Shown piece by piece: positions 24,602-35,626 of a stretch of 64,000 bases of DNA. How positions within the stretch are numbered: position 1 is the stretch's first letter; each line of letters starts with the position of its first letter. The stretch is from contig JAUSBC010000005.1 in the NCBI GenBank assembly GCA_030652215.1, positions 62,001-126,000 of the forward strand. Direction: 5' to 3'. The position numbers and the translations under genes are program-made. The notes below the pieces were generated by a model that did no database searches, was not told the DNA's origin, and saw only the letters and a program-made list of their open reading frames with translations. The stretch is from Sideroxyarcus sp. Its GTDB lineage: Bacteria; Pseudomonadota; Gammaproteobacteria; Burkholderiales; Gallionellaceae.

Positions 24602-25456
24602 ATGCTGGTGATCGTTGGATACATAATTGTTGCCGCCTCCGTGTTCGGAGGTTTTGCCATCGCGGGCGGCCATCTGGCTGCGCTGTTTCAGCCTGTCGAG
24701 CTATTGATGATCGGCGGTGCCGCATTGGGCGCCTTCTTTGTGGGCAACAGCATGAAGGTGGTCAAGGCAACAGTCAAAGCGCTGCCGTCCGTGTTTAAAG
24801 GTTCCAAGTACAGCAAAGATTCCTACATGGAGTTGATGGCCCTGTTGTACGAGTTGCTCGGCAAAGTGCGCAAAGAAGGTTTGATGTCCATCGAGGGCGA
24901 CGTCGAAAACCCGCACGAGAGTCCCGTGTTCGCAAAATACCCCAAAGTTGTTTCCGATCATCATGTGGTCGAATTCATGACCGACTACCTGCGCATCATG
25001 GTCAGCGGCAACTTGAACGCCATGGAAATCGAAAATCTGATGGACCTGGAGATCGAGACGCACCACCACGAGGCGCTTGTGCCTTCGCATGTGGTCGCCA
25101 AGTTGGGCGACGGCATGCCCGCGTTCGGCATTGTGGCGGCCGTGATGGGTGTGGTGCATACCATGGAATCGGTAGGTCTTCCGCCTGCCGAACTGGGCAT
25201 ACTGATTGCGCACGCGTTGGTCGGTACCTTCCTTGGGATTTTGCTGGCGTACGGCTTTGTGGGTCCGTTGGCGACTGTGCTTGAGCAAAAGGCCGACGAG
25301 GGCAGCAAGATGCTGCAGGCCATCAAGGTCGTCCTGCTGGCCAATCTCAACGGCTACGCACCCGCGATGGCGGTTGAATTCGGACGCAAGGTGCTCAATT
25401 CGACCGAGCGTCCGGGCTTCCTCGAACTGGAAGCGCATGTCAAACAGAAACGCTAG
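24602..25456 (+). CDS. motA: Flagellar motor stator protein MotA
   Basis: 284 residues, four predicted membrane helices, the family length. ATG 24602 has AGGGGAG seven bases upstream; an in-frame GTG at 24578 sits before that site and is rejected. MotA signature features: the cytoplasmic loop with conserved Arg/Glu, DGMPAFGIVAAVMGVVHTM and the ALVGTFLGILLAYGFVGPLA helix with its Pro. With MotB it forms the proton-driven stator in the inner membrane. motB follows by 34 bp. Confidence 0.96.
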   Translation: MLVIVGYIIVAASVFGGFAIAGGHLAALFQPVELLMIGGAALGAFFVGNSMKVVKATVKALPSVFKGSKYSKDSYMELMALLYELLGKVRKEGLMSIEGDVENPHESPVFAKYPKVVSDHHVVEFMTDYLRIMVSGNLNAMEIENLMDLEIETHHHEALVPSHVVAKLGDGMPAFGIVAAVMGVVHTMESVGLPPAELGILIAHALVGTFLGILLAYGFVGPLATVLEQKADEGSKMLQAIKVVLLANLNGYAPAMAVEFGRKVLNSTERPGFLELEAHVKQKR

Positions 25457-25490
25457 TCCTCGCCAACAACCCAGTCGATAGAACCAGATC

Positions 25491-26510
25491 ATGGCGAACG
25501 AAGACAAAAGACCCATCGTCATCAAGCGTATCAAGAAGGTGACGGGCGGCGCCCACGGCGGCGCGTGGAAGATCGCCTATGCCGACTTCGTGACGGCGAT
25601 GATGGCGTTCTTCCTGTTGATGTGGTTGCTGGGGTCGACGTCAAAAGGCGATCTCAACGGCATTGCCGAGTACTTCAAAACCCCGCTGAAGGTAGCGCTG
25701 GCGGGAGGCTCAGGCAGCGGCGACAGCTCCAGCATTATCAAGGGCGGCGGGCAAGATCTCACGCGTAGCGAAGGCCAGGTCAAATCGGGCGAATTGCCGC
25801 CGGAAAAGAAAATCATCAACCTCAAGGCCGCGCGCGCAGAATTTCTGCGGCAGGAGCGCATCCGGGAACTGGAAAAACTCAAGGCGCTGAAAGCTGCCCT
25901 CGAAAAAGTCATCGAAGCCGATGCCAAGCTGAAGAAATTCAAAAACCAGATTCTGCTCGACCTCACATCGGAGGGTTTGCGCGTGCAGATCGTGGATGAA
26001 AAAAATCGGCCCATGTTCCAGAGCGGCAGCGCGGAACTGGAGCCCTACACCAAGGATATCCTGCGCGAGATCGGCAAGATGCTGAACGATATGCCCAACA
26101 AGGTCAGCCTGTCCGGACATACCGATGCCCAGCCTTACGTTACGGCAGACGGGCGCTACAGCAACTGGGAGTTGTCCGCCGATCGCGGCAACGCCTCACG
26201 CCGGGAAATGATCAAGGGCGGATTGGCGGAAGGCAAGATCGTACGCGTGGTCGGCCTGTCGTCGGCCGTGCTGTTCGACAGCGCGCAGCCGCTCAATCCC
26301 ATCAATCGTCGCATCAGCATCATCGTGATGAACAAGCGCGCCGAAGAAGCCGCGCTGAAAGACGGCGGCAGCGTCGATATCGACGCGGAAACGGGCGACC
26401 CCATCGAGGAGAAAGAACCGGACGAGGCTCCCTCAGTCGGCATGGCGGACGCTGCGCCCGCTGGGGCGGCAACAGGCGTCAGCCCGGGTGCGCCTCCGGC
26501 TGCAAATTAA
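25491..26510 (+). CDS. motB: Flagellar motor stator protein MotB
   Basis: 339 residues. A short cytoplasmic N-terminus leads to the single membrane helix with the proton-binding Asp in YADFVTAMMAFFLLMWL (Asp near residue 33). A plug and linker follow, then an OmpA-like peptidoglycan-binding domain (about 190-285) with SGHTDAQPY and NWELSADRGNASRR. The C-terminal Ala/Pro/Glu-rich tail is low complexity. The stop codon TAA (26508-26510) is also the start of the next sigma28-like -35 element. Confidence 0.96.
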   Translation: MANEDKRPIVIKRIKKVTGGAHGGAWKIAYADFVTAMMAFFLLMWLLGSTSKGDLNGIAEYFKTPLKVALAGGSGSGDSSSIIKGGGQDLTRSEGQVKSGELPPEKKIINLKAARAEFLRQERIRELEKLKALKAALEKVIEADAKLKKFKNQILLDLTSEGLRVQIVDEKNRPMFQSGSAELEPYTKDILREIGKMLNDMPNKVSLSGHTDAQPYVTADGRYSNWELSADRGNASRREMIKGGLAEGKIVRVVGLSSAVLFDSAQPLNPINRRISIIVMNKRAEEAALKDGGSVDIDAETGDPIEEKEPDEAPSVGMADAAPAGAATGVSPGAPPAAN

Positions 26511-26534
26511 AGAAACGCAAGCCGGTGCCGCTAT
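26508..26534 (+). promoter_or_regulatory. Sigma28 (FliA) promoter of the chemoreceptor operon
   Basis: TAAAGAAA (TAAAG core exact), 11-bp spacer, GCCGCTAT (6 of 8). The TAA is the motB stop. Start near 26541, 48 nt before the first chemoreceptor ATG. Would place the chemotaxis genes in class III. Confidence 0.68.
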
Positions 26535-26588
26535 CGAACATAGAGCCGGCATATAACAAGGCAGGAAAAAGCAATAAAGGGGGCAGGC

Positions 26589-28205
26589 ATGAATACGTGG
26601 TGGAGCAAGCTGTCGCTACAGAACAAATTGCAGATACCGATCCAGCTCATTTTGCTGGCCATCATGGTGATGGCGCAACGTACGGCGTTGAACAAATTTG
26701 AAGAGCATGTGCTCGAAGGGGCCCGGGAAAAAGCCGTGGTGTCCGCCGACGGCGTATTGAACGGACTGAATATGCTGATGCTCAACGGCATCATCAGCGA
26801 TGCGGATCAACGCAAGTTGTATGTGGATAAGATGGGCGCCTCCGAGCGCGTGCTTGATTTGCGCGTTGTCCGCGGCAAACCGGTGCAGGATCAGTACGGC
26901 CCGGGTTCGCTGTCCGAGCAGCCGCAGGACGATATGGACAGGCAGGCTTTGTCGACCGGCAAAGAGCAGACCCGGCTGGTTGACGGCGGTGGTTTGCGCG
27001 TGGTCGTTCCGTTTATCGCCAGGAAAGACTTTCGTGGCACCAACTGTCTGATGTGTCACACGGTGCCGGAAGGTTCGGTTAACGGGGCCGCTAGCGTCAC
27101 GCTCGACATCTCGGAAGAATTCGCCGTGCTGAACCGCGCGAACAACGCGTTGTGGGGCGCGCAGGTTGTCGTGCAAATCGCACTGTATTTCATCATCGGC
27201 TGGCTGATCAGCTTCGTCACGCGTCCCACGCGCGAACTGCAGCAGGCCATGCAGGCCATGCAGGCCGACGGCGACCTGTCGAAGCGCGTCGTGGTGCACA
27301 GCGAAGACGAGATCGGGCAAACCGCGAAAGCGTTCAACAACTTGACCACGAGCTTCCAGGAAATTGTCACCCAGGTCGACGGGCATGCCCATCAAGTTGC
27401 CAGTGCCGCGCATTCCCTGGGCCAGGATGCCACGCAGCTTGCTCAAAGTTCGCAACAGCAAAGCGACGCAGCCGCCTCCACTTCCGAGGCGGTGGAGCAG
27501 GTGAGCGCCAGCATCGCGCAGGTCGCGGAAGGCACCAATGAAGTGGCCAGGTTATCCAACGAAAGCCTGGAGCGCGCCAATCGCGGACAGAAGAGTTTGC
27601 AGGAGATGGTCCAGGAGCTGGCGCACGTGGAAAGTTCGGTGCAGGAGATCGCAACCGCCGTCGGCCAGTTTGTCAATAACACGCAGAGCATCACCAGCAT
27701 GACGCAGCAGGTGCGTGACATTGCCGAGCAGACCAATCTGCTGGCGCTGAACGCGGCGATCGAGGCTGCGCGTGCGGGCGAACAGGGACGCGGTTTCGCG
27801 GTCGTGGCCGACGAAGTGCGCAAGCTGGCGGAAAAATCCGCGCAGTCCGCGACACATATCGACGAAGTGACCAAGTCGCTGGGCGCGCAGTCCGGCCAGG
27901 TGGAAAAAACCGTGCAGCGCGGACTGGTGGCGCTGCAGGGCAGCCAGGCGCACATCCGCGAGGTCACCGCCGTGCTGAATGAGGCAAATGCGTCCGTGGA
28001 CGGCGTAAATCGCGGCCTGGAAAATATTTCCGTTTCGATCAACCAGCAGCGCGATGCCAGTCTGGACATTACCCGCAATGTTGACCAGATCGCCGTCATG
28101 GCCAGCCAGAGCAACGCGGTGGTCAAACGTACGGTAAGTGCGGTTAAGTCGATGGAAGATCTGGCCGAGCAGTTGAACAGGACAATCGGCCGCTTCCGGG
28201 TTTGA
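26589..28205 (+). CDS. Methyl-accepting chemotaxis protein with haem-motif sensor domain (1)
   Basis: 538 residues: membrane helix (about 15-32), periplasmic domain (about 33-185), second helix (about 190-212) followed by HAMP, then the coiled-coil signalling domain with the conserved tip ending [20 protein letters not shown]. The periplasmic part holds NCLMCH near residue 153, a CXXCH site for covalent c-type haem, in the context DFRGTNC and followed by a beta strand ([10 protein letters not shown]). Haem-bearing periplasmic MCP sensors are known from Geobacter (GSU0582, GSU0935). Expected to report redox state or gas ligands to CheA. Start has AAGGGGG upstream. Paralogous to the next gene. 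Confidence 0.92.
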   Translation: MNTWWSKLSLQNKLQIPIQLILLAIMVMAQRTALNKFEEHVLEGAREKAVVSADGVLNGLNMLMLNGIISDADQRKLYVDKMGASERVLDLRVVRGKPVQDQYGPGSLSEQPQDDMDRQALSTGKEQTRLVDGGGLRVVVPFIARKDFRGTNCLMCHTVPEGSVNGAASVTLDISEEFAVLNRANNALWGAQVVVQIALYFIIGWLISFVTRPTRELQQAMQAMQADGDLSKRVVVHSEDEIGQTAKAFNNLTTSFQEIVTQVDGHAHQVASAAHSLGQDATQLAQSSQQQSDAAASTSEAVEQVSASIAQVAEGTNEVARLSNESLERANRGQKSLQEMVQELAHVESSVQEIATAVGQFVNNTQSITSMTQQVRDIAEQTNLLALNAAIEAARAGEQGRGFAVVADEVRKLAEKSAQSATHIDEVTKSLGAQSGQVEKTVQRGLVALQGSQAHIREVTAVLNEANASVDGVNRGLENISVSINQQRDASLDITRNVDQIAVMASQSNAVVKRTVSAVKSMEDLAEQLNRTIGRFRV

Positions 28206-28246
28206 TGCAGTGACTAAGAAATACTAACCTGTAGAAGGTGATGAAA

Positions 28247-29878
28247 ATGAGCGAATGGTGGAGCAGTCTGTCGATCAAGAACAAGTTGCAGATTCCCATC
28301 CAGCTGATATTGCTGGTGGTGATGGTGTTCGCGCAACGTTGGGCGTTCGACCGATACGAGGTGCGCGTGCTGGAAGATGCCAAGAATCGCGCGGTGATTC
28401 CTGCGGACGGGGTATTCAACGGTCTGAACATGATGATGCTGAACGGCACCATTTCCGACGTTGATCAACGGAATCTGTTTGTCAGGAAGATGGCGGCATC
28501 CAGCAAGGCGGAAGAGCTGCGCCTCATCCGCGGCAAGGGGATCGAAATGCAGTTCGGCGTCGGAGCGGCCAACGAGCAAGCCATGAACGATCTGGATCGT
28601 GCGGCATTGAGCACGGGCAAGCGGCAAAGCGAGTTTTTCGAAAAAGACGGCAAGCGTATCCTGCGCGTGGTTGAGCCTATCGCCGCTGCCAAGGATTTTC
28701 GCGGCACCGGAACAAATTGCCTGCAGTGCCATGTGGTGGAAGAGGGGGCGGTGCTCGGCGCGGTGACGGTCAGCCTGGACATGACCGACGAATACGCGGA
28801 AATGAGCAAGGCCAGTGCCGTGCTATGGGTGGGGCAGATCGCGGTGCAAATGATGCTGTTCTTCGTGATCGGCTGGCTCATCAATCAGGTGACCCGCCCC
28901 ACGCGCGAATTGCAGCAGATCATGCAGGCGATGCAGGCCGACGGCGACCTGTCGCGGCGCGCGGTTGTGCATAGCAAGGATGAGGTGGGTCAGACGGCGG
29001 AAGCTTTCAACGCACTGATCGGCAATTTCAGCGCCATCATCCGCCAGGTGTTGAGCGGCGTGGACAAGATCAACAAGACCGCCAGCCACATCGCGGCGAC
29101 TTCGTCGGAAGTGGCGGGCGGTTCGCGTGCGCAAAGCGAGGCGGTCTCGTCCACAGCAGCAGCGGTGGGTGAGGTGACGGCCAGCATTAATTCGGTGGCG
29201 GAAAATACCAATGCGGTGCGCGCATTGTCGGAAAAGAGTCTGCAGCAAACCGAGCAGGGAAATCGCAGCGTGGACGAGATGGTGCATGAAATCCAGAGCA
29301 TCGAAAATGCGGTGCAGCAGATTGCCCTGACGGCCAACGAATTCGTCGAGAGCGCGCGCACCATCGCCAACATGACGCAGCAAGTAAAAGACATTGCCGA
29401 CCAGACCAACCTGCTGGCACTGAATGCCGCCATCGAGGCGGCCCGGGCAGGCGAGCAGGGCCGCGGTTTTGCGGTGGTGGCGGACGAAGTGCGCAAACTG
29501 GCGGAAAAGTCAGCGCAGTCGGCCAGCGAGATCGACAAGGTCACCAGCAAGCTGGATGAAAAGTCCGCACGCGTGGAGCAAGCCATCGCGTCCGGCGTGC
29601 AATCGCTGGCGACCACTCACAAGCATGTCGAGCAGATGTCGGCCGTGCTGAACGAAGCGGGCGCCGCGGTCAAGGAATCGAACGTGGGCGTAGGCGAAAT
29701 TGCCGTGTCGGTGGGCGAGCAAGGGGCCGCCAGCAACGAGATTACGCGCAACATCGAACAGATTGCCAGGATGGCCGAAAAGAATCATGCCGCTATCGAA
29801 CAGACAGCGCACGACATCGGCGACCTGGAGCGCATGGGCGTAGAGCTGCAGAACGCGGTCGCCCGCTTCAAAGTTTGA
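28247..29878 (+). CDS. Methyl-accepting chemotaxis protein with haem-motif sensor domain (2)
   Basis: 543 residues from ATG 28247, chosen because AGAAGG is 8 nt upstream and [13 protein letters not shown] lines up with [13 protein letters not shown] of the previous receptor. It has the same layout: helix, periplasmic domain with GTNCLQCH near residue 158, helix, HAMP, signalling domain. The sensor domain is clearly homologous to that of receptor 1 but diverged, especially between the first helix and the haem site, so the two may respond to different potentials or ligands. Lies 41 bp downstream of receptor 1. Confidence 0.92.
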   Translation: MSEWWSSLSIKNKLQIPIQLILLVVMVFAQRWAFDRYEVRVLEDAKNRAVIPADGVFNGLNMMMLNGTISDVDQRNLFVRKMAASSKAEELRLIRGKGIEMQFGVGAANEQAMNDLDRAALSTGKRQSEFFEKDGKRILRVVEPIAAAKDFRGTGTNCLQCHVVEEGAVLGAVTVSLDMTDEYAEMSKASAVLWVGQIAVQMMLFFVIGWLINQVTRPTRELQQIMQAMQADGDLSRRAVVHSKDEVGQTAEAFNALIGNFSAIIRQVLSGVDKINKTASHIAATSSEVAGGSRAQSEAVSSTAAAVGEVTASINSVAENTNAVRALSEKSLQQTEQGNRSVDEMVHEIQSIENAVQQIALTANEFVESARTIANMTQQVKDIADQTNLLALNAAIEAARAGEQGRGFAVVADEVRKLAEKSAQSASEIDKVTSKLDEKSARVEQAIASGVQSLATTHKHVEQMSAVLNEAGAAVKESNVGVGEIAVSVGEQGAASNEITRNIEQIARMAEKNHAAIEQTAHDIGDLERMGVELQNAVARFKV

Positions 29879-29901
29879 ATGACAAAAATTCGGAGAACGA
29901 A

Positions 29902-31554
29902 ATGCTGGGAAATATGACGGTCAAAGCCAGATTGATCCTTTTGGTGAGCGCCATGCTGGCGGTGGTTTTGCTCAATCAGGCGGTCAGTTACAGGGGGTTG
30001 GTGCAGTTGCAGGATTCGACGCAGGACATTGCCGAACGCCGCATCCATTTGATTCGCACGATCAACCGCATCATGATCATCTGGCAGGAGCAGCGCAACG
30101 AGATGTATGCCGCGCTGAAGCACGACCCGACGTACAAGTATTCGAATCTGCACGACCATCCCACAAGCAAGCATTTCGACAAGATTCTGGATAACCGCTC
30201 CAAGATGAGCGGATACTTCGACGATATCGAAAAAAACGTCCATAGCGACGAGGGCAAAAGGCTGTACCAGGAAGTGAAAGATGCCCGCAATGCCTGGGTC
30301 AAGGAAGGCATGAATCCGGTGATCGAGTCGCTCAAGGCCGGGCGGTACGAGGAGGTGGAACGCACACTGGTGACGAAGATCAATCCGATACTGGATACCG
30401 CAATCGAGAAAGGGCGCGCATACGCCGCGCATGAGGATCAGGCATCCAGGCATGCCCTGGAACAGGCCATAAGCTCCGCGCATAACGCCGAAATGTTCAT
30501 GGCGGCCGGTACGCTGGTCGCTTTGCTGGTAGGCGCAGGGCTGGGGTATTCCATTATTTCGGGAATCGTGCGCTCAACGAACGATATGAATGCAGCCATG
30601 TCCAGTACCGCAGCAGACGGTGATCTGACCCGGGCGGTTCCGGTGCATGGGCAGGATGAGTTGGCGCAATCGGCAAAAGCATTCAATTTGCTGATCGACA
30701 GTTTTCGCCAGACCATCCGCCAGATACATGCCAGCGCGGACACGGTGATTACAACCGCAACCCAGCTTGCCGCCAGCTCCACGCAGATCACCCAGGGTTC
30801 TCAAGTGCAGAGCGAGGCTGCAGCTTCCACGGCCGCAGCAGTGGAAGAAATCACCGTAAGCATCAACGCGGTTGCGGCCAATACCGAGGAAGTGCGAAAA
30901 CTGTCCGAACAGAGCCTGCAGCAGACGCGCCACGGCAACCAGAGCGTGACCGAGATGATAGGCGAGATACACAGCGTGCAGGAAGCGGTGAACCAGATCG
31001 AGGTCTCGGTTAAGGGATTCGTGGACAGCACGCGCGCCATCGCCGGCATGACACAGCAGGTGAAAGATATTGCCGATCAGACCAATCTGTTGGCATTGAA
31101 TGCCGCCATCGAGGCCGCGCGCGCCGGCGAGCAGGGGCGCGGCTTTGCCGTGGTGGCGGACGAAGTCCGCAAACTGGCGGAAAAATCCGCCCAGTCGGCC
31201 AGCGAAATCGACAAGGTGACGCATTCCCTGAACGAGAAATCCGCGCAAGTCGAGGCTACGGTGCAGAGCGGTCTGCGTTCCCTGAGCGCGACGCAGGCGC
31301 ATGTTGATCGCGTTTCGGCCGTGCTCACCCAAGCGGGCGAGTCGGTGACCAAGTCCAGCAGCGGTGTGAGCGATATCGCGTCTGCAGTCAGCGAACAGAG
31401 CATTGCCAGCACCGAAATCGCGCGCAACGTGGAAAAAATCGCGCAAATGTCGGAAGAAAACCATGCCGCCGTCAACTCCAACTCGCAGGACATCGTGCGT
31501 CTGGAATCGCTGGCAAAAGAGATGCGTGCAGCAGTGGGGCGTTTCAAGGCGTAG
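29902..31554 (+). CDS. Methyl-accepting chemotaxis protein, four-helix-bundle sensor
   Basis: 550 residues from ATG 29902 (GGAG 6-7 nt upstream). The N-terminal helix (about 8-30), an all-helical periplasmic domain of about 160 residues of the 4HB_MCP type, a second helix (about 200-222), HAMP, and a complete MCP signalling domain with the standard hairpin tip. No CXXCH motif, unlike its two upstream neighbours. The ligand is not predictable; 4HB sensors bind small organic molecules in other bacteria. Follows receptor 2 by 23 bp. Confidence 0.92.
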   Translation: MLGNMTVKARLILLVSAMLAVVLLNQAVSYRGLVQLQDSTQDIAERRIHLIRTINRIMIIWQEQRNEMYAALKHDPTYKYSNLHDHPTSKHFDKILDNRSKMSGYFDDIEKNVHSDEGKRLYQEVKDARNAWVKEGMNPVIESLKAGRYEEVERTLVTKINPILDTAIEKGRAYAAHEDQASRHALEQAISSAHNAEMFMAAGTLVALLVGAGLGYSIISGIVRSTNDMNAAMSSTAADGDLTRAVPVHGQDELAQSAKAFNLLIDSFRQTIRQIHASADTVITTATQLAASSTQITQGSQVQSEAAASTAAAVEEITVSINAVAANTEEVRKLSEQSLQQTRHGNQSVTEMIGEIHSVQEAVNQIEVSVKGFVDSTRAIAGMTQQVKDIADQTNLLALNAAIEAARAGEQGRGFAVVADEVRKLAEKSAQSASEIDKVTHSLNEKSAQVEATVQSGLRSLSATQAHVDRVSAVLTQAGESVTKSSSGVSDIASAVSEQSIASTEIARNVEKIAQMSEENHAAVNSNSQDIVRLESLAKEMRAAVGRFKA

Positions 31555-31575
31555 TTCAGCCTTAAGGAGGTTGTA

Positions 31576-33660
31576 ATGCAAAACAAGAACGCTTATGTGT
31601 CGCAAAAAGAAGTGCCGTATCCGGCAGGTGCCGTGCTGATCTCCAAGACCGACACCAAGGGGGTCATCACCTACGCAAACGATGCCTTCGTGGCCATTTC
31701 CGGCTACGACCGGCAGGAATTGATCGGCAGCAACCACAACATCGTGCGCCATCCGGATATGCCGCCGCAGGCATTCAGGTGGCTGTGGGACACGCTGAAA
31801 GCGGAGCGCCCGTGGCGCGGGCTGGTGAAGAACCGCTGCAAGAACGGCGATCATTACTGGGTGCGTGCCACAGTAGCCCCGATTATTGAAGGTGGTAAAA
31901 CCGTGGGTTACGTATCGGTGCGCCGCGCGCCGACGCGCGAGCAGGTGAACGAGGTGGAAACGCTGTATCGCGAGTTGAATCGCACCGGCGCGGAGGTTGT
32001 TTCCGGGTACGAACGCTACAAATTCAAGAACTGGAAGTTGACGGCAAAACTGCAGTTCCTGATTCAGACGACGTTGATCATCGTGCTGACTGCGGCACAG
32101 TTGTTTATCGCGGCTAACATGCGCGAAGAATCGAAAGTGCTTGCCGGGGAAAAAGGCCAGCAATTGTCCAATCAGCTCATCGACAGTTCCAACATGCTGA
32201 TGGTGACCGGGCAGATCGGAGATGCGGCGAACCGGAAATTGCTGATCGAGAAGGCCAGTGCCGGCGCGAACATAAAGTCGGTGCAGATCGTGCGCGCCAA
32301 GCCGGTGGTTGATCTGTACGGCGCCGGGCTGCCCGAAGAAGCGGTCAAGGACGATGTGCAGCGCTCGGTGATCGAGAAAAAGCAGGCCAGCATGGTGTTT
32401 GGCAAGGACGAGCACGGCGCGCCGATTTTGCGACTGGTCACCCCTTATCTGGCCGAGAAGAATTTCCACGGTACTGACTGCACCACTTGCCATGCCACGC
32501 CGGAAGGGGTTGTGCTCGGCCTCTCCGACGTGGTTATCGACCTGAAGCCGGATTACGACCGCATCAACCACATGGAAATGCAGACGATTCTGGGGCAAGT
32601 GTTGCTGCAGGTATTCCTGTATTTCTTCATCGGCTATTGTGTGAAGCGCTATGTGCGCGATCCGGCCGGCGTGGTCGACCGGGAATTCAGGAACATCATG
32701 GAGGGTAACCTCGATACCGAACTGGATATTACGGTCCGGGACGAAATGGGCAATTTGCTGTGCGAGATTCAGACCATGCAGACCTATCTGCGCACCATGG
32801 TGGACGAGATCGTCACCCCGGTGAGGAAGATGCAGGGACGCATTGTGGATATGGACGCCAAAGTCACCGGGGTGGCGAACAACGCGGTGACCGAGCAGGA
32901 CCATATCCAGCAGATCGCCGCGACCATGGAGCAGTTCAGCCAGTCCGTGGCGGAAGTGGCGCACATGGCGGCTGATTCCCTCAAGGACACCGATGCGATG
33001 CGCCGGATTGTCCAAGAAAACAGCAGCAACATGGAGCTCAGTATCGCGGCCACGGGCAAGGTGGCTTCCACGGTGCAGTCTTCCAGCAAGACCATTTCGG
33101 ACTTGAGTGTATCCATCCAGCGCATCGGCGTCATCGCCAATGCCATCAAGGAAATTGCCGAGCAGACCAACTTGCTGGCCTTGAATGCGGCCATCGAAGC
33201 GGCGCGTGCCGGCGAGCAGGGGCGCGGATTTGCGGTGGTGGCGGACGAAGTGCGCAAACTGGCGGAGCGGACGGCAGCCAGCACCAAGGATATCGCCCTG
33301 ACCATCACGGAAATCAATGCGATCTCCGGTGCGGCCGTAAAGTCGATGCAGGGAGCGGTGGCCGAGGTCGAAGACGGCATCTCGCTGATACGCAAGAACG
33401 GCGAGGGCTTGAAACAGATCATGAGCGCGACCAAGAACGTATCCGAGCGCGTGGATCACATCGCCAGCGCGTCGAAAGAGCAATCGGCGGCGGGCGAAAG
33501 CGTGGCGCAGAGCCTGGAGCACATCACCGGATTGGTGGATAACAACACCCAATCGGCGCAAGATACCAAAGTCGCCGCTGAAGAATTGGCAAAATCTGCC
33601 GATGAGCTGAGTAGGGCTGGGTATCCGTTGACCAAATGTGCAACGGGCAAACAAGGATAG
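31576..33660 (+). CDS. PAS-domain (Aer-like) chemoreceptor with additional periplasmic haem-motif domain
   Basis: 694 residues. Residues about 15-120 form a PAS domain very like that of Aer ([41 protein letters not shown]), which binds FAD and senses redox state. A membrane helix follows near 160-180. A periplasmic domain then carries DCTTCH near residue 302 in the same NFHGT-context as the two haem-type receptors, then a second helix (about 340-357), HAMP and MCP signalling domains. It combines a cytoplasmic redox sensor and a periplasmic haem sensor in one chain. A near-perfect AAGGAGG precedes the ATG. Confidence 0.92.
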   Translation: MQNKNAYVSQKEVPYPAGAVLISKTDTKGVITYANDAFVAISGYDRQELIGSNHNIVRHPDMPPQAFRWLWDTLKAERPWRGLVKNRCKNGDHYWVRATVAPIIEGGKTVGYVSVRRAPTREQVNEVETLYRELNRTGAEVVSGYERYKFKNWKLTAKLQFLIQTTLIIVLTAAQLFIAANMREESKVLAGEKGQQLSNQLIDSSNMLMVTGQIGDAANRKLLIEKASAGANIKSVQIVRAKPVVDLYGAGLPEEAVKDDVQRSVIEKKQASMVFGKDEHGAPILRLVTPYLAEKNFHGTDCTTCHATPEGVVLGLSDVVIDLKPDYDRINHMEMQTILGQVLLQVFLYFFIGYCVKRYVRDPAGVVDREFRNIMEGNLDTELDITVRDEMGNLLCEIQTMQTYLRTMVDEIVTPVRKMQGRIVDMDAKVTGVANNAVTEQDHIQQIAATMEQFSQSVAEVAHMAADSLKDTDAMRRIVQENSSNMELSIAATGKVASTVQSSSKTISDLSVSIQRIGVIANAIKEIAEQTNLLALNAAIEAARAGEQGRGFAVVADEVRKLAERTAASTKDIALTITEINAISGAAVKSMQGAVAEVEDGISLIRKNGEGLKQIMSATKNVSERVDHIASASKEQSAAGESVAQSLEHITGLVDNNTQSAQDTKVAAEELAKSADELSRAGYPLTKCATGKQG

Positions 33661-33702
33661 GGAGCGGGGCGGCAATACCCCTACCGTCCGAAGGAGAAAA
33701 AA

Positions 33703-34644
33703 ATGTCTGAATTGTTAAAGAGCATCGATGCCCGCACCAAGCTGGCCGGCACCAACAAGCTGGAGATCCTGATGTTCACGCTCGGGCTGGACAAACGTTC
33801 CGGGCGCGAGGAAACATACGGCATCAACGTGTTCAAGGTGCGCGAGGTGATGCGTATTCCGCCGATCACCCGTGCGCCGGACATGCCGGAATCGGTGGAA
33901 GGCATGGTTAGCCTGCGCGGCGCGCTGGTGCCGGTGATCGATCTGGCAAAATATGCCGGCATCGAGACCGATGAAAAGGCCGACATCATGATCGTCACCG
34001 AATACAACGGTCACACCCAGGGTTTTCTGGTCAAGGCGGTGGACAACATCCTGCGCCTGGACTGGTCGGCGATGCGCGTGCCGCCCGCCATGCTGGTGGC
34101 GCAAATGGGCGGGCTGGTCACGGCGATCACCGAATTGAAGGACGGCAGGCTGGTGATGATGATGGACGTGGAGAAAGTCCTGTCCGAGACGGGGCATTTC
34201 GATGCCGACGAGATGATCTTCAAGAGCGTGAAGCCGCTGGGCAAGGACAGAACGGTGTTTTTCGCCGACGACTCCTCGGTGGCGCGGCACCAGATACAGC
34301 GCACGCTGGATGCGATGGGAGTCAAATTCATCGCGGCTATCAATGGACGGCAGGCGTGGCAGGAACTCACGAAAATGGCCGAATATGCCGACGCCTCGCA
34401 TACCGCCGTGAAAGACATGGTGCAGGTGATACTCACCGACGTGGAAATGCCCGAGATGGACGGCTACATGCTGACGCGCAAGATCAAGTCGGACAAACGC
34501 TTCGCCGGCATTCCGGTATTGATGCATTCGTCCCTGTCCAGCGCATCCAACCAGCAACTCGGCAAGACGGTGGGCGTGGACGAATACGTACCGAAGTTCG
34601 AGCCGCAGAAGTTGGCGCAAACGCTGACCCGGCTGTTGGCGTGA
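33703..34644 (+). CDS. cheV: Chemotaxis coupling protein CheV (1)
   Basis: 313 residues: an N-terminal CheW-like domain (about 20-165; ETYGINVFKVREVMRIPPIT, MVSLRGALVPVIDLAKY) and a C-terminal receiver domain (about 180-310) with acidic pocket FFADDSS, phospho-acceptor in ILTDVEMPEMDGY and the later Lys in YVPKFEP. CheV couples receptors to CheA like CheW, but can be tuned by phosphorylation. A GAAGGAG site precedes the ATG. Followed after 16 bp by a paralogue. Confidence 0.95.
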   Translation: MSELLKSIDARTKLAGTNKLEILMFTLGLDKRSGREETYGINVFKVREVMRIPPITRAPDMPESVEGMVSLRGALVPVIDLAKYAGIETDEKADIMIVTEYNGHTQGFLVKAVDNILRLDWSAMRVPPAMLVAQMGGLVTAITELKDGRLVMMMDVEKVLSETGHFDADEMIFKSVKPLGKDRTVFFADDSSVARHQIQRTLDAMGVKFIAAINGRQAWQELTKMAEYADASHTAVKDMVQVILTDVEMPEMDGYMLTRKIKSDKRFAGIPVLMHSSLSSASNQQLGKTVGVDEYVPKFEPQKLAQTLTRLLA

Positions 34645-34660
34645 GAAGGGGAGAACAAAA

Positions 34661-35608
34661 ATGAGTTACGCAGAAGACATGTTGAGTCGTGGCCAGGACG
34701 GGATGCTGGATCAGATTGATGCCAGAACCAGTCTGGCGGGAACCAATAAAATGGAAATCTTGCTGTTCAGTCTGGGCAGCAACGAAAAATTCGGCATCAA
34801 TGTGTTCAAGGTCAAGGAAGTGTGCCAGATCGGCAAGATCACCCGCACGCCGAACATGCCCGGCGGGGTAGACGGCATAGTGAGTTTGCGCGGCCATGTG
34901 ATGCCGGTGCTGAACCTGGCCAATTTCATGGGCATGAAGCCCGGTGAAAAGCACGAGACCATGCTGGTCGCCGAATTCAACCGCCACATCCTGGGATTCC
35001 TGGTGAAGGACGTGGATCGCATCATCCGTGTCGATTGGGACAAGGTTCACCCCACCGAGGGCATGCTTTCCGACAAGGGCGCGCTCATCACCGCCATTAC
35101 CGAGCTGGAAGACGGCACGCTGGTGTCTATCCTCGACGTCGAACAGATACTGGCCGACGCTTTCGGCGAAACGGTGGTCGGCAATGTCGAGCGCATCGAA
35201 TCCGAGCATGAACTGTGCGTATTCTTTGCAGACGACTCGCTGGTGGCACGGCGCAAGATTATCGAGGTGTTGGACAAGATGGGGGTCAAGCATGTGCAGG
35301 CGAACAACGGGCGCGAGGCTTGGGACCGGTTGAAAGCCATGGCGGATTCGGCACAGAGCGCGGGCGTCAGCCTGCACAACCAGATTCAGGTCATTCTGAC
35401 CGATGCGGAAATGCCGGAAATGGACGGCTATGTGCTGACCCAGCATATCAAGGGCGATAGCCGTTTCGACGATATTCCGGTGGTGATGCATTCGTCGCTG
35501 TCCTCGGATGCGAACCGGGCCATGGGCAAACGCGTCGGCGTGGATGCCTATGTACCGAAGTTCGATTCGGTGGTGCTGTCGTCGACGCTGCGGCCGTTGT
35601 TGACTTAG
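34661..35608 (+). CDS. cheV: Chemotaxis coupling protein CheV (2)
   Basis: 315 residues with the same CheW-receiver architecture as the upstream copy: KFGINVFKVKEVCQIGKIT, IVSLRGHVMPVLNLANF, FFADDSL, ILTDAEMPEMDGY, YVPKFDS. The two proteins are clearly paralogous but diverged along their whole length, so this is an old duplication. No stand-alone cheW is seen in the window, so these may be the main couplers of the array encoded here. A tandem repeat starts 19 bp after its stop. Confidence 0.95.
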   Translation: MSYAEDMLSRGQDGMLDQIDARTSLAGTNKMEILLFSLGSNEKFGINVFKVKEVCQIGKITRTPNMPGGVDGIVSLRGHVMPVLNLANFMGMKPGEKHETMLVAEFNRHILGFLVKDVDRIIRVDWDKVHPTEGMLSDKGALITAITELEDGTLVSILDVEQILADAFGETVVGNVERIESEHELCVFFADDSLVARRKIIEVLDKMGVKHVQANNGREAWDRLKAMADSAQSAGVSLHNQIQVILTDAEMPEMDGYVLTQHIKGDSRFDDIPVVMHSSLSSDANRAMGKRVGVDAYVPKFDSVVLSSTLRPLLT

Positions 35609-35626
35609 AGGCAGGAATTTGGAATT

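Noticed and set aside
28147-33250. Near-identical DNA stretches in the chemoreceptor genes as a possible mobile repeat
   Set aside because: They coincide with the invariant signalling tip ([20 protein letters not shown]) present in all chemoreceptors; protein constraint explains them.
30574-33675. 1033-codon open frame on the minus strand
   Set aside because: It lies antisense to two chemoreceptor genes in the high-GC strand-symmetric frame; its product is His/Arg/Gly-rich with no family features. A shadow of the real genes.
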